Both the position numbers and the translations under genes were made by a program. From positions 124,001 through 188,000 of the forward strand of contig NZ_AMRN01000008.1 in assembly GCF_000300275.1 (NCBI RefSeq): a DNA stretch of 64,000 nucleotides, read 5' to 3'. Positions 53,986 to 63,537 of this stretch are shown here, one piece after another (the first letter of the stretch is position 1; every line of letters starts with the position of its first letter). Under the pieces are notes generated by a model that did not search any database, was not told the DNA's origin, and saw only the letters and a program-made list of their open reading frames with translations. Source of the DNA: Thalassospira profundimaris WP0211. GTDB taxonomy: Bacteria > Pseudomonadota > Alphaproteobacteria > Rhodospirillales > Thalassospiraceae.

Positions 53986-55839
53986 ATGCCGGAATATCGG
54001 TCCCGTACAACAACACATGGCCGCAACATGGCTGGTGCGCGCGGCCTTTGGCGCGCCACTGGCATGAAAGACGAAGACTTCGACAAGCCGATCATTGCGG
54101 TCGTCAACAGCTTCACCCAGTTCGTGCCCGGTCACGTGCATCTCAAAGACCTCGGTCAGATGGTCGCACGCGAGATCGAGGCATCCGGCGGTGTCGCCAA
54201 GGAATTCAACACCATTGCCGTTGATGATGGCATCGCGATGGGCCATGACGGCATGCTCTATAGCCTGCCATCACGTGAAATCATTGCTGATTCCGTCGAA
54301 TATATGGTCAATGCCCATTGCGCCGATGCGATGGTCTGCATTTCCAACTGCGATAAAATTACCCCGGGCATGTTGATGGCGGCGATGCGCCTTAACGTCC
54401 CGTGCGTGTTCGTCTCCGGTGGCCCGATGGAGGCCGGCAAGGTCACCATCGAAGGCAAGGAACATCACCTTGATCTGGTTGATGCCATGGTGCAGGCCGC
54501 CGACCCGAACATCTCCGACGAACAGGTAAAAGTTGTTGAGCGTTCGGCATGCCCGACCTGCGGCTCGTGCTCTGGCATGTTTACCGCCAACTCGATGAAC
54601 TGCCTGGCCGAGGCGCTTGGTCTCGCACTTCCGGGTAACGGTTCTGTGCTGGCAACGCACGCAGCACGTCAGGAACTGTTCCTCGAAGCGGCCCGTACCT
54701 CGGTCAAGCTGGCCCGTCGTTACTACGAAGAAGAAGACGAGGGCGCGACCCCGCGCGGTATCGCAACCTTCAAGGCATTTGAAAATGCCATGGCGCTTGA
54801 TATCGCCATGGGTGGGTCGACCAACACGGTTCTGCACCTGCTGGCGATCGCCAAGGAAGCCGAAGTCGACTTCACCATGACCGATATGGACCGCCTGTCG
54901 CGCAAGATCCCGTATCTGTCCAAGGTCGCGCCGAACCATCCGATGTTCCACATGGAAGACGTCCATCGTGCCGGTGGCATCATGCGAATTCTCGGCGAAC
55001 TCGATCGTGCAGGTCTGCTGCATACCGATGTCTCGACCGTGCATTCCAAGACCATGGCCGACGCCCTTGAGAAGTGGGACATCAAACGCACCACCAACGA
55101 GGCCGTGCACAAGTTCTTCCGCGCCATGCCGGGCGGGATTCCGACCCAAACCGCGTTCAGTCAGGAACGTTATTGGGACGATCTGGATCTTGATGAAAAA
55201 GAAGGCTGCATCCGTGATGTCGCCCATGCCTATAGTCAGGATGGCGGTCTTGCCGTTCTGTTTGGCAACCTGGCCGCCAATGGCTGTGTGGTCAAAACCG
55301 GCGGTGTTGATGAAAGCATTCTGAAATTCACCGGCCCGGCCGTGATCTGCGAAAGCCAGGACGAAGCCGTTGCTAAGGTTCTCGGTGGCGAGGTCAAGGA
55401 AGGCGACGTTGTCGTCATCCGCTACGAAGGCCCCAAAGGTGGTCCGGGCATGCAGGAAATGCTGTATCCGACCAGCTATCTGAAATCGATGGGGCTGGGC
55501 AAGGCCTGTGCGCTGGTTACCGATGGTCGCTTCTCTGGCGGGACTTCGGGCCTGTCGATTGGTCACGTATCCCCCGAAGCAGCCGCTGGCGGTGACATCG
55601 CGCTGGTCGAACCGGGTGACATGATCGAAATCGACATCCCGAACCGTTCGATCCGCATTGCGGTCGATGATGCGGTTCTGGCTGCCCGCCGTCAGGCGAT
55701 GGAAGCCAAAGGGCCCGAAGCATGGCGTCCGGCCAAGCCGCGCAAGCGCAAGGTCTCAACCGCCCTTCGTGCCTATGCCGCCATGGCAACCAGTGCCGAT
55801 CAGGGTGCGGTCCGTGACGTCACGCAGGTCGAATTCTGA
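53986..55839 (+). CDS. ilvD: Dihydroxy-acid dehydratase
   Basis: The 617-residue enzyme is of the E. coli [4Fe-4S] type: [29 protein letters not shown] with C122, and [20 protein letters not shown] with C195 are visible, and the extra Cys of [2Fe-2S] forms is missing in the N-terminal loop. It makes the 2-keto acids of valine, isoleucine and leucine synthesis. It ends before a strong bidirectional terminator. Confidence 0.97.
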   Translation: MPEYRSRTTTHGRNMAGARGLWRATGMKDEDFDKPIIAVVNSFTQFVPGHVHLKDLGQMVAREIEASGGVAKEFNTIAVDDGIAMGHDGMLYSLPSREIIADSVEYMVNAHCADAMVCISNCDKITPGMLMAAMRLNVPCVFVSGGPMEAGKVTIEGKEHHLDLVDAMVQAADPNISDEQVKVVERSACPTCGSCSGMFTANSMNCLAEALGLALPGNGSVLATHAARQELFLEAARTSVKLARRYYEEEDEGATPRGIATFKAFENAMALDIAMGGSTNTVLHLLAIAKEAEVDFTMTDMDRLSRKIPYLSKVAPNHPMFHMEDVHRAGGIMRILGELDRAGLLHTDVSTVHSKTMADALEKWDIKRTTNEAVHKFFRAMPGGIPTQTAFSQERYWDDLDLDEKEGCIRDVAHAYSQDGGLAVLFGNLAANGCVVKTGGVDESILKFTGPAVICESQDEAVAKVLGGEVKEGDVVVIRYEGPKGGPGMQEMLYPTSYLKSMGLGKACALVTDGRFSGGTSGLSIGHVSPEAAAGGDIALVEPGDMIEIDIPNRSIRIAVDDAVLAARRQAMEAKGPEAWRPAKPRKRKVSTALRAYAAMATSADQGAVRDVTQVEF

Positions 55840-55867
55840 TCTGCGGATAGTCGCAAGATAACCAAAT

Positions 55868-55896
55868 AAAAAGGGCGCCAAACGGCGCCCTTTTTT
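55868..55896. terminator. Bidirectional terminator between ilvD and ald
   Basis: AAAAAGGGCGCC, a four-base loop, then GGCGCCCTTTTTT. Both strands have the needed U run, so it can end both convergent genes. Confidence 0.88.
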
Positions 55897-55916
55897 CATG
55901 ATCGGGTTTTGGTGGC

Positions 55917-57032
55917 TCAGGCCAATGCACTTTCAATCGGCAGGTACTCATAGCCAAGCGCATCTGCCACGGCCTTATAGGTGATCTTGCCCGCATGGAC
56001 GTTAAGCCCGGCCACCAGATGCGGATCATCCTGACAGGCTTTCTTCCATCCCTTGTCGGCAAGTGCCAGGGCAAAGGGCAGGGTGGCGTTATTGAGCGCA
56101 AAGGTCGATGTGCGTGCGACCGCACCGGGCATATTGGCCACGCAATAATGCACCACATCATCAACGATATAGGTCGGATCGGCATGGGTGGTTGCCTTGG
56201 ATGTTTCAAAACATCCGCCCTGATCAATCGCCACATCAACAATCACCGATCCCGGCTTCATCCGTGACAGCTGTTCTTTCTTGATCAGTTTTGGTGCGGC
56301 CGCACCGGGTACAAGAACCGCACCCACCACCATGTCAGCCTCAAGCACAAGCGCCTCGGTATCGTCGATGGTGGCGTATTGGGTTTTGATGCGCGGGCCA
56401 TACAGATCATCAAGATAGGTCAGGCGTTTGACGTTTTTATCAAGGATGATCACATCCGCCCCCATGCCCGCCGCAATGCGCGCGGCATTGGTGCCAACCA
56501 CACCGCCGCCGATGACAACCACCTTGGCCGGTGCCACACCCGGCACACCGCCAAGCAACATGCCCCGTCCGCCATTGGCCTTTTGCAGGGCAGCTGCCCC
56601 GACCTGCGGGGCCATACGCCCAGCGACTTCTGACATCGGTGCCAGCAATGGCAAGCCACCTGCGCGGTCGGTGACGGTTTCATAGGCAATCGCGGTGACA
56701 CCCGATTTGACCAGACCGGCGGTCTGATCCGGGTCCGGCGCCAGATGCAGATAGGTAAACAGCAACTGGCCTTCGCGGAGTTGCTCATACTCGACCTTCT
56801 GCGGTTCCTTGACCTTTATGATCATCTCCGCACTGGCAAAGATATCGGATGCACTGGCCGCAATCGTCGCACCGGCGGCGACATAATCATTATCGGCAAA
56901 GCCGATGCCAGCACCGGCCATGGTTTCGACCTGTACCTTATGGCCGTGTGCGACCAGTTCACGGACCGAACTTGGCGTCAGTCCGACACGGTATTCGTGG
57001 TTTTTGATTTCCTTTGGAACACCAATCAGCAT
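55917..57032 (-). CDS. ald: Alanine dehydrogenase
   Basis: The 371-residue enzyme begins LIGVPKEIKNHEYRVGLTP and carries MIIKVKEPQ with the substrate Lys, TYLHLAPD with the catalytic His, and VVVIGGGVVGTNAARIAAGM for NAD binding. It reversibly deaminates L-alanine to pyruvate. ATG 57032 follows GGGAGGAAACGAC. The Lrp-type regulator diverges from it 213 bases away. Confidence 0.95.
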   Translation of the reverse strand: MLIGVPKEIKNHEYRVGLTPSSVRELVAHGHKVQVETMAGAGIGFADNDYVAAGATIAASASDIFASAEMIIKVKEPQKVEYEQLREGQLLFTYLHLAPDPDQTAGLVKSGVTAIAYETVTDRAGGLPLLAPMSEVAGRMAPQVGAAALQKANGGRGMLLGGVPGVAPAKVVVIGGGVVGTNAARIAAGMGADVIILDKNVKRLTYLDDLYGPRIKTQYATIDDTEALVLEADMVVGAVLVPGAAAPKLIKKEQLSRMKPGSVIVDVAIDQGGCFETSKATTHADPTYIVDDVVHYCVANMPGAVARTSTFALNNATLPFALALADKGWKKACQDDPHLVAGLNVHAGKITYKAVADALGYEYLPIESALA

Positions 57033-57188
57033 GTCGTTTCCTCCCGACAAAATCGTGGTAATCGGGGGAACTCCCCGGCGTTTCCGGAGTTTCCCGGGCG
57101 GTTGGAATACGATGCCGCCTCTTTTGTTATTATTCTTGAATGATACCCTAAAAATTGGGCAATTAATCTTCATTTCAAGGGGCTTTTG

Positions 57189-57198
57189 ATGATATCAT
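57189..57198. promoter_or_regulatory. Palindrome in the ald/Lrp divergent promoter region
   Basis: ATGATATCAT is a perfect 10-bp palindrome in AT-rich sequence, just before TATAAT at 57204-57209, the likely -10 of the Lrp-type gene (the -35 is weak). Lrp proteins prefer such AT-rich dyads, so this may be an operator. Confidence 0.4.
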
Positions 57199-57245
57199 TG
57201 CTATATAATTCAACAGAAACACCATGACGTCGGAGGATTATGCGA

Positions 57246-57704
57246 ATGGAGATGGACGAACGGGATCGGATGATTCTGCGTTTGCTGCAGAAAGACGGTC
57301 GCATCAGCAATGCTGAACTTGCCGAAAAGGTGAACCTGTCGGCCTCTGCCTGCCTGCGCCGTGTACGGCTTCTTGAAGAGGCGGGCTTCATTGATCACTA
57401 CACCATGCTTCTTAATCCCGCGCGGATCGGCAAGCCGGGCAATGCCTTTGTCAATATCGCGATCACCCGCCAAACCCGCGAGGCGCTTGAAACCTTCGAG
57501 CTCGAAATTCAAAAGGTCCCCGAAGTTGTCGAATGTTATTTGCTGGCCGGGCAAAGCGACTATCTTGTGCATGTCGTCTATAGCGACACCGCCGACTATG
57601 AACGCATCCACAGTGAAGTCCTGACCCAGCTGCCCGGTGTCGAACGTGTGCAGACCGTCATCACGCTCCGCGAGGTCAAACGCACGACCGAACTGCCTGT
57701 CTGA
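57246..57704 (+). CDS. Lrp/AsnC family transcriptional regulator
   Basis: The 152-residue protein has an N-terminal helix-turn-helix (MDERDRMILRLLQKDGRISN, then LAEKVNLSASACLRRVRLLEEAG) and an RAM effector domain (about 65-150). Placed head to head with ald, it most likely activates ald in response to alanine, as AldR/BkdR-type proteins do. ATG codons at 57240, 57246 and 57252 compete; GGAGG at 57232-57236 fits 57246 best. Confidence 0.9.
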   Translation: MEMDERDRMILRLLQKDGRISNAELAEKVNLSASACLRRVRLLEEAGFIDHYTMLLNPARIGKPGNAFVNIAITRQTREALETFELEIQKVPEVVECYLLAGQSDYLVHVVYSDTADYERIHSEVLTQLPGVERVQTVITLREVKRTTELPV

Positions 57705-58042
57705 GCTGTGATCTGCCGTCGGATCCCGGTTATTTCACGATATGGAATGTCATGAAGTGATGCCGGGCCAGTGGCGTCTGGTCATCATCCCGGCTGGTTG
57801 GGCGGAATGCGACTCGAACAAAAAACTGTACGATATTTGTGGTTTTGTTCAGAATGCGTTATGGTGATTGATTGTATGTGACCGGAATTCATCTAAATTG
57901 GTCTATATTTGGTCAGAAAAATGTATGCGTTTTCAATGCTTCATGAATTTTGTCCAGTTATTCCAATCCTGCAGTTTGACTTTTAGGTGAATTAAAATGC
58001 AATAATATGCCCGGGGAAAATACGTTGGGGGAAATTAATCAA
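57705..58042. promoter_or_regulatory. AT-rich gap before the TetR gene
   Basis: The 338 bases turn strongly AT-rich after 57810. A near repeat TTGGTCTATATTTGGTC lies at about 57898-57914. It should hold the TetR promoter and perhaps its operator. No gene is seen. Confidence 0.35.
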
Positions 58043-58753
58043 ATGGAACAAGACAATCTTGTTCGCGCTCGTAGTCATGAGCAGAAACTAAAACGCCGTG
58101 CTGATATTCTCGAAGCTGCCCGCAAGCTCTATCTCGAAGGTGATGGAACCCTGCCGTCGGCAGCCGAGGTCGCACGCAAGGCGAACTTGGCCAAGGGCAC
58201 GCTTTACCTTTATTTTTCAAGCAAGGAAGCATTGTTTCTTGAAGTGTTGCGTCACTTCCAGAAAGAGTGGTTTGAAAACAATCTTGATGTGATTGATCAG
58301 GAAGCGCTGCGCCGGCCCGAAGAACGGGATTCGACCCGTGTGGCCCGCCAGTTCGTGCAATATCTGGTCAAGAACGACAAGTTCCTGCATCTCGCATCAC
58401 TGTCGCAAGGTGTTCTGGAATCCGGCTCGGACGATGAAATGGTCGTCAACCAGCGCCGCTTCCTGGCATCCATGGTCAAACGTACCGCCGATGCCCTGGC
58501 AGAGCTCTATGAAATCACACCTGATGCCGCCAGCAAGCTGATGCGTTCTTCCTATGCGCTGGTTCTGGGCCTGTGGCAGATGTCGCAGTTGCCGGATCGT
58601 GTCATCAAGCTGATGGAACAGAACGCGCTCAATAACCTGATCATTGATTTCGAAGAAGCCGCCGAAGAGGCTGTTGTCTCTTACTGGCAGGTTTCAGCAC
58701 CCGGCATGAAGTGCCGTGAAATGATGCGTAAGGCGGCCGAAAGCAACTGCTGA
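58043..58753 (+). CDS. TetR family transcriptional regulator
   Basis: The 236-residue protein has a TetR DNA-binding domain (RADILEAARKLYLEGDGTLP, AEVARKANLAKGTLYLYFSSKEALFLEVL, named in parts) and a helical ligand domain. I use ATG 58043 with GGGGGAAA upstream. It faces the polyamine transporter genes tail to tail, so control of them is possible but not evident. The ligand is unknown. Confidence 0.88.
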   Translation: MEQDNLVRARSHEQKLKRRADILEAARKLYLEGDGTLPSAAEVARKANLAKGTLYLYFSSKEALFLEVLRHFQKEWFENNLDVIDQEALRRPEERDSTRVARQFVQYLVKNDKFLHLASLSQGVLESGSDDEMVVNQRRFLASMVKRTADALAELYEITPDAASKLMRSSYALVLGLWQMSQLPDRVIKLMEQNALNNLIIDFEEAAEEAVVSYWQVSAPGMKCREMMRKAAESNC

Positions 58754-58780
58754 GTCGACGCCACGACAAGCCCAATACAA

Positions 58781-58816
58781 AACAGCGCCGGATGATTTTC
58801 CGGCGCTGTTTTTTTG
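58781..58816 (+). terminator. Terminator after the TetR gene
   Basis: AACAGCGCCGG pairs with CCGGCGCTGTT around an eight-base loop, then a run of T. Confidence 0.85.
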
Positions 58817-58854
58817 TTGTCTGCGTAAGGGTATCAGGCAGCCAAAGTAGCGCC

Positions 58855-59694
58855 TTAGTGCTGCGCGTCCGCCCCGGCAGAGGCGCGGCTGCGCATCCGC
58901 TCGGACCGCAGGATCATCAGGCTGGCAATCACGATCATCACCGACACCGCCAGAATGATCAGGGTTGCCAGTGCGTTGATTTCCGGCGAGACCCCCAGAC
59001 GCACCGACGAAAACACCTTCATCGGAAGCGTGGTCGATCCTGGCCCTGCAACAAAGCTTGCAATCACCAGATCATCAAGCGACAGGGTGAAGGATAGCAG
59101 CCAGCCGGCCAGCAACGCTGGCAGGATCATCGGAAGCGTGATGACAAAGAAGATCTTGGCAGGCTTAGCACCCAGATCCATGGCCGCTTCCTCGACCGAG
59201 GTATCCATCCCCGACAGGCGCGATTGCACGACAACCGCGACATAGGCCGCACAGAAGGTCGTATGCGCAATCGTGATCGTTGAAAGTCCACGCCCGGCTG
59301 GCCAGCCAATCATTTGCTCAAGCGTTACAAACAACAGCAAAAGCGACAGACCGGTAATAACCTCTGGCATGACAAGCGGGGCGGCGATCATGCCTGAAAA
59401 AAGCGTGCGTCCCTTGAACCGGCCAAAGCGTGACATCACAAGTCCCGCCGGCGTACCAAGTGCCAGGGCGAGGGTCGCTGACATCACCCCGATACGCAGG
59501 CTGTTCCAGGCGGCATCAATCATGCCGTCATTGGAAAACAGCGACACATACCACTTGGTCGAAAAGCCCGCCCAGACGGTCACAAGCTTCCCTTCGTTAA
59601 AGGAATAGATCATGACAAGCAGGATCGGCACATACAGAAAGGCAAAGCCAAACACCAATGCCGAGATCAGGAAGGTTGAACGTTTGCTGCTCAT
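58855..59694 (-). CDS. Polyamine-type ABC transporter permease (PotC/PotI-like)
   Basis: The 280-residue protein has six hydrophobic helices and the permease EAA loop (SVEEAAMDLGAKPAKIFFVI). It is the second permease of a spermidine/putrescine importer. ATG 59694 overlaps the previous permease's stop by four bases. Confidence 0.9.
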   Translation of the reverse strand: MSSKRSTFLISALVFGFAFLYVPILLVMIYSFNEGKLVTVWAGFSTKWYVSLFSNDGMIDAAWNSLRIGVMSATLALALGTPAGLVMSRFGRFKGRTLFSGMIAAPLVMPEVITGLSLLLLFVTLEQMIGWPAGRGLSTITIAHTTFCAAYVAVVVQSRLSGMDTSVEEAAMDLGAKPAKIFFVITLPMILPALLAGWLLSFTLSLDDLVIASFVAGPGSTTLPMKVFSSVRLGVSPEINALATLIILAVSVMIVIASLMILRSERMRSRASAGADAQH

Positions 59695-60632
59695 TGCTGG
59701 CCTTCCTCCTGCTTGGTCTGAATATGCTGGAACCACATGATCGGCACGACAAGGAACAGCAGCATCGCAATCGCAACGCTTGATGCAATCGGCCAGTCAC
59801 GGTTGGCAAAGAACTCGTTCCAAAGGGTTCGACCAATCATCAAGGTGTTCGGGCCCCCCAGAAGTTCCGGAATAACGAATTCACCCACAGCCGGAATGAA
59901 CACCAGAAGTGAGCCTGCCAAAATCCCCGGCATCGAAAGCGGCAGCGTGATCTTGGCAAAGGCCTGCCAGGGCTTGCAGCCCAGATCAAGGGCGGCTTCG
60001 ACCAGGCTGACATCCATTTTTTCAAGTGTGGAATATAGCGGCAGGATCATGAAGGGCAGGTAGGTATAGACAATCCCGACATAGACCGCGAATTCCGTCT
60101 GACGCATGATCAGCGGTTCGGAAATGATGCCCGTCCACATAAGGAACGCGTTAATCAAGCCTTCGCGGTCAAGGATCCCGATCCAGGCATATACACGGAT
60201 CAGGAAACTGGTCCAGAACGGCAGGATCACCAGCATCAGCAACACACTGCGCATCGATCCTTGCGCGCGCGCAATGCCGTACGCCATCGGATAGCCGATC
60301 AGAAGGGTGATAACCGTTGATATCGCCGCAATTCGGATCGAGTTGAGATATGCCGTGACATAAAGGCTGTCAGATAGAAGGAACAGGTAGTTCCCGAAAT
60401 TGAGCGTGACCGTGATGCCTTCATCGATCCATTCAAACAGCGGCGTATAGGGCGGCTGCGCGTATTCGGCGACGGAAAAGCTGATCTTGAGAACGATCAG
60501 GAACGGCACAAGGAAGAACAAAAACAGCCAGAAATACGGGATACCAACCACCAGTACCCGGCCATGTTTGATCATCCAGCGATCAAAACGTTGTTTGAGG
60601 GTCAAGCTGCCCTCTTGCTTGTCACTGCTCAT
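59691..60632 (-). CDS. Polyamine-type ABC transporter permease (PotB/PotH-like)
   Basis: The 313-residue protein has six helices and an EAA loop (SLVEAALDLGCKPWQAFAKI). ATG 60632 overlaps the ATPase stop by four bases. The N-terminal tail is charged and cytoplasmic, with the first helix at PYFWLFLFFLVPFLIVLKI. Confidence 0.9.
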   Translation of the reverse strand: MSSDKQEGSLTLKQRFDRWMIKHGRVLVVGIPYFWLFLFFLVPFLIVLKISFSVAEYAQPPYTPLFEWIDEGITVTLNFGNYLFLLSDSLYVTAYLNSIRIAAISTVITLLIGYPMAYGIARAQGSMRSVLLMLVILPFWTSFLIRVYAWIGILDREGLINAFLMWTGIISEPLIMRQTEFAVYVGIVYTYLPFMILPLYSTLEKMDVSLVEAALDLGCKPWQAFAKITLPLSMPGILAGSLLVFIPAVGEFVIPELLGGPNTLMIGRTLWNEFFANRDWPIASSVAIAMLLFLVVPIMWFQHIQTKQEEGQQ

Positions 60633-61795
60633 TTGTTCAGTACCGAAGCAGCCCCGGCCTCCCACGATACCCAGACAGTGTCTTCCCACGTATAGCGCGG
60701 CTCGATCTGGCGGGTGGAGTTTGGCTCGGTCACCTTGATGCGTTTGCCGCTTTCAAGGCGCACGTGGTAGGTCGAAATACCACCAAGATAGCCGATCTCT
60801 TCAACCTTGCCCGATACGCAATTGTATTTGGTTTCTTTGGGCGCTTCCTTGGTGATGCGAAGCCGCTCGGGGCGCAACGCCACCCAGAAGGTCATGCCTT
60901 CATGGCCCTGAACAGCATGATCGATATAAATCTCGCAACCGGCCTCATCCGACTTGATGACGGCATATTTTTCATCGTCATCGACCAGTACACCTTCGAT
61001 CAGGTTGACCTGACCGAGGAAGTTCGCGGTATAGCGGCTGTTGGGATATTCATAAAGTTCGAACGGAGTACCGGTCTGGTTGATGACCCCTTCATTCATC
61101 ACGGCAATGCGCGATGCCATGGTCATGGCTTCTTCCTGGTCATGGGTCACCATGACAAAGGTGGTGCCGACCTTTTCCTGAATGTTGACCAGCTCGAACT
61201 GGGTCTGTTCGCGCAGTTTCTTGTCAAGCGCGCCCAGCGGTTCGTCCAGCAGCAGCACCTTTGGCCGTTTAATCAGCGACCGCGCCAGTGCAACGCGCTG
61301 GCGCTGACCACCCGAAAGCTGATGGGGTTTGCGCTTGGCAAATTTGCTCATCTGCACAAGGCCCAGCATTTCGGCGACCAGTTCCTTGATCTCGCTGCGC
61401 GAAACGCCATCCTGCACAAGCCCGAACGCGACATTCTGTTCCACACTCATGTGCGGGAACAGGGCATAAGACTGGAACATCATGTTGGTCGGGCGCTCAT
61501 AGGCCGGGACCCCGGCCATATCGACACCATCAATGTAAATCTTGCCTGATGTGGGTTCCTCGAACCCGGCCAGCATGCGCAACAGCGTCGTTTTCCCGCA
61601 ACCTGACCCGCCCAGAAGGGCGAAAAGCTCGTGGCGATAGATATCCAGGGAAACATCATCGACGGCATAGAAGTCGCCGAATTTCTTGGTCACATTCTCA
61701 AAGCGGATATAGGGAACCGCGTCCGGATTGTTCCAAGGTTGCGTCTTGTGCACATCCTCGTGCACGCGCTCCAAAACCGCCTCTGACACCAGCAT
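60629..61795 (-). CDS. Polyamine-type ABC transporter ATPase (PotA/PotG-like)
   Basis: The 388-residue protein has Walker A GGSGCGKTT, signature LSGGQRQRVALARSL, Walker B VLLLDEPLGALD, the switch His in THDQEE, and a C-terminal TOBE domain (RPERLRITKEAP). The approximately 35-residue N-terminal extension before YIRFENVTKKFG is usual for PotG. ATG 61795 is chosen over a TTG 12 codons upstream. Confidence 0.92.
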   Translation of the reverse strand: MLVSEAVLERVHEDVHKTQPWNNPDAVPYIRFENVTKKFGDFYAVDDVSLDIYRHELFALLGGSGCGKTTLLRMLAGFEEPTSGKIYIDGVDMAGVPAYERPTNMMFQSYALFPHMSVEQNVAFGLVQDGVSRSEIKELVAEMLGLVQMSKFAKRKPHQLSGGQRQRVALARSLIKRPKVLLLDEPLGALDKKLREQTQFELVNIQEKVGTTFVMVTHDQEEAMTMASRIAVMNEGVINQTGTPFELYEYPNSRYTANFLGQVNLIEGVLVDDDEKYAVIKSDEAGCEIYIDHAVQGHEGMTFWVALRPERLRITKEAPKETKYNCVSGKVEEIGYLGGISTYHVRLESGKRIKVTEPNSTRQIEPRYTWEDTVWVSWEAGAASVLNK

Positions 61796-62207
61796 TCTCC
61801 CCTGTTTCAATGTCAAGATGAACCGCTTCAATCAGACGTCAGTCCCTGATGATCTGGTGCGCAATCGTTTCATGTTGCTGCACTGCCAATTGGTCGGTTC
61901 TTCCTGATAACAGGATGAAGCAATTCTGCAATCTGTAAAGAGGGGTGTGCGATATTTTGAACAACAATCGCCATTTGATGCCTAAATTGGCAGAGAATCG
62001 GCGTGTGGTGTTCAGAAAATGTGCATTTCTGCGAAAGGGTCCGGTTGTCAGAAACAGGCTGACTGCAACCAATAAAGCGCCGTGATCACGAGTCACAGGC
62101 TGCCTGGCCGCATCGTTTCGCACGACTGAAAAGCAAAAGGGCGCAACCAAAGTCGCGCCCTTCGCAAGGATCAGCGATCGCAATCCGTCAGGATCGCTTT
62201 CGATCAC
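61796..62207. promoter_or_regulatory. Gap between the polyamine-binding protein and ATPase genes
   Basis: 412 bases without a gene. It holds the terminator of the binding-protein gene and, presumably, a promoter for the ATPase-permease genes. The middle is AT-rich. The layout lets the binding protein be made in excess. Confidence 0.4.
62137..62162 (-). terminator. Terminator after the polyamine-binding protein gene
   Basis: AAGGGCGC pairs with GCGCCCTT around a ten-base loop, followed by TTTTGC on the minus strand, 46 bases past the stop. Confidence 0.7.
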
Positions 62208-63314
62208 TTACTGACCGGTTTTAAGCTTCGTCCACAGGCGGGTACGGGTACGCAGCAGGCGTGAACCCGGCTCGACTTTCGAACGCAGGCGTTCTTTTAC
62301 TTCCTGCGGCGGATAGATGCCCGGATCTTCGAGAAGGGACGGGTCAACCAGTTCCATCGCGGCAAGGTTCGGGGTTGCATAGGCAACATAGTTCGCGATT
62401 TCAGCTTCGACATCGGCACGCAGCACGTAGTCGATGAACTTGTGCGCCAGGTCCGGGTTCGGTGCATCTTCCGGGATCATCATCGCATCGAACCAGATCA
62501 GGGTGCCTTCCTTTGGAATGACATACTTGATCTCATTGCCGTTGCCGGCTTCTTCTGCGCGAAGGGCGGCCATGCCGACATCGCCCGACCAGCCAACAGA
62601 AATACAAACGTTACCGTTTGCAAGGTCGTTGATGTACTGGGAGCTATGGAAATAGGTCACATGCGGACGGATTTTCTCAAGCTGCTCAAAGGCGCTTTCG
62701 ATCGATTCCGTGGTCGGTTCGCCTTCCGGCACATTGCCAAGATAGAAGTTCACCAGCGGTACGATCTCGCCCGGATCATCCAGAAGCGACAGGCCGCATG
62801 ACGACAGCTTTTCGGCATATTTCGGATCAAAGATCATCGCCCAGCTATCAAGCGGGGCGTCGTCACCCAGAACTTCCTGAACTTTGGCAACGTTATAGCC
62901 AAAGCCGTTGGTGCCCCAGAAATACGGCACGGCAAAGGTGTTGTCAGGGTCGTATTTTGCCTGCTGCTCAAGGATCACCGGATCGAGGTTGCCATAGTTC
63001 GACAGTTTGGATTTGTCGATTGGCTGGAACAGCTTGGCTTTGATCAGGCGTTCGGCATCGGCAAGGGTCGGAACCACGATGTCATAGCCGGAATTACCCG
63101 CCAGCAGCTTGGCTTCAACCAGCTGGTTGCTGTCGTAAACGTCATAGTTGACCTTGACGCCGTATTCCTTTTCGAAATTCGCAACGGTTTCCTCGCCGAT
63201 ATAATCCGACCAGTTATAAACGTTGAGAACTTCCTGTGCCGATGCACCAGTGGCAAAGCCAGATACGGCAGCCGCAAGCACAACCAGGCTTGATGTTTTA
63301 AGAAGAGATTTCAT
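62208..63314 (-). CDS. Polyamine ABC transporter substrate-binding protein (PotF/PotD-like)
   Basis: The 368-residue periplasmic protein has a signal peptide (about 1-26, ending GASAQ) and the PotD/PotF start EVLNVYNWSDYIGEETVANF. Later KYVIPKEGTLIWFDAMMIPE and the Trp/Asp pocket residues match the family. A GGAGG site precedes the ATG. It likely binds putrescine, since a glutamine-synthetase-like gene sits upstream. Confidence 0.92.
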   Translation of the reverse strand: MKSLLKTSSLVVLAAAVSGFATGASAQEVLNVYNWSDYIGEETVANFEKEYGVKVNYDVYDSNQLVEAKLLAGNSGYDIVVPTLADAERLIKAKLFQPIDKSKLSNYGNLDPVILEQQAKYDPDNTFAVPYFWGTNGFGYNVAKVQEVLGDDAPLDSWAMIFDPKYAEKLSSCGLSLLDDPGEIVPLVNFYLGNVPEGEPTTESIESAFEQLEKIRPHVTYFHSSQYINDLANGNVCISVGWSGDVGMAALRAEEAGNGNEIKYVIPKEGTLIWFDAMMIPEDAPNPDLAHKFIDYVLRADVEAEIANYVAYATPNLAAMELVDPSLLEDPGIYPPQEVKERLRSKVEPGSRLLRTRTRLWTKLKTGQ

Positions 63315-63537
63315 TTCGCTGAGCCTCCCATGTGGCAGCGTTTGAAAGTTTACCGGTTCTGTTGTTGGTCCCCCAGAACCCGGGGCTTATCGTAATATCC
63401 TTCGAATGCTTCAGGATATTGTCAAATACAAGATGGAAAAATGTGCATATTTCGCATCATGTAAAAAATTGTGCATTTAACATGCAACAATCTTGCGCCG
63501 GGCAGCAAGTCCCGGCGCAAAATTCGACAGGCGTCTT
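63315..63537. other. Gap between binding protein and glutamine-synthetase-like gene
   Basis: 223 bases, AT-rich at 63410-63490, probably the promoter of the binding-protein gene. No gene is seen. Confidence 0.35.

Noticed and set aside
54271..55566. A 431-codon minus-strand frame
   Set aside because: It is antisense to ilvD and carries no recognised motif.
58792..59097. A plus-strand frame of 101 codons after the TetR gene
   Set aside because: It overlaps the TetR terminator and is antisense to the permease gene.
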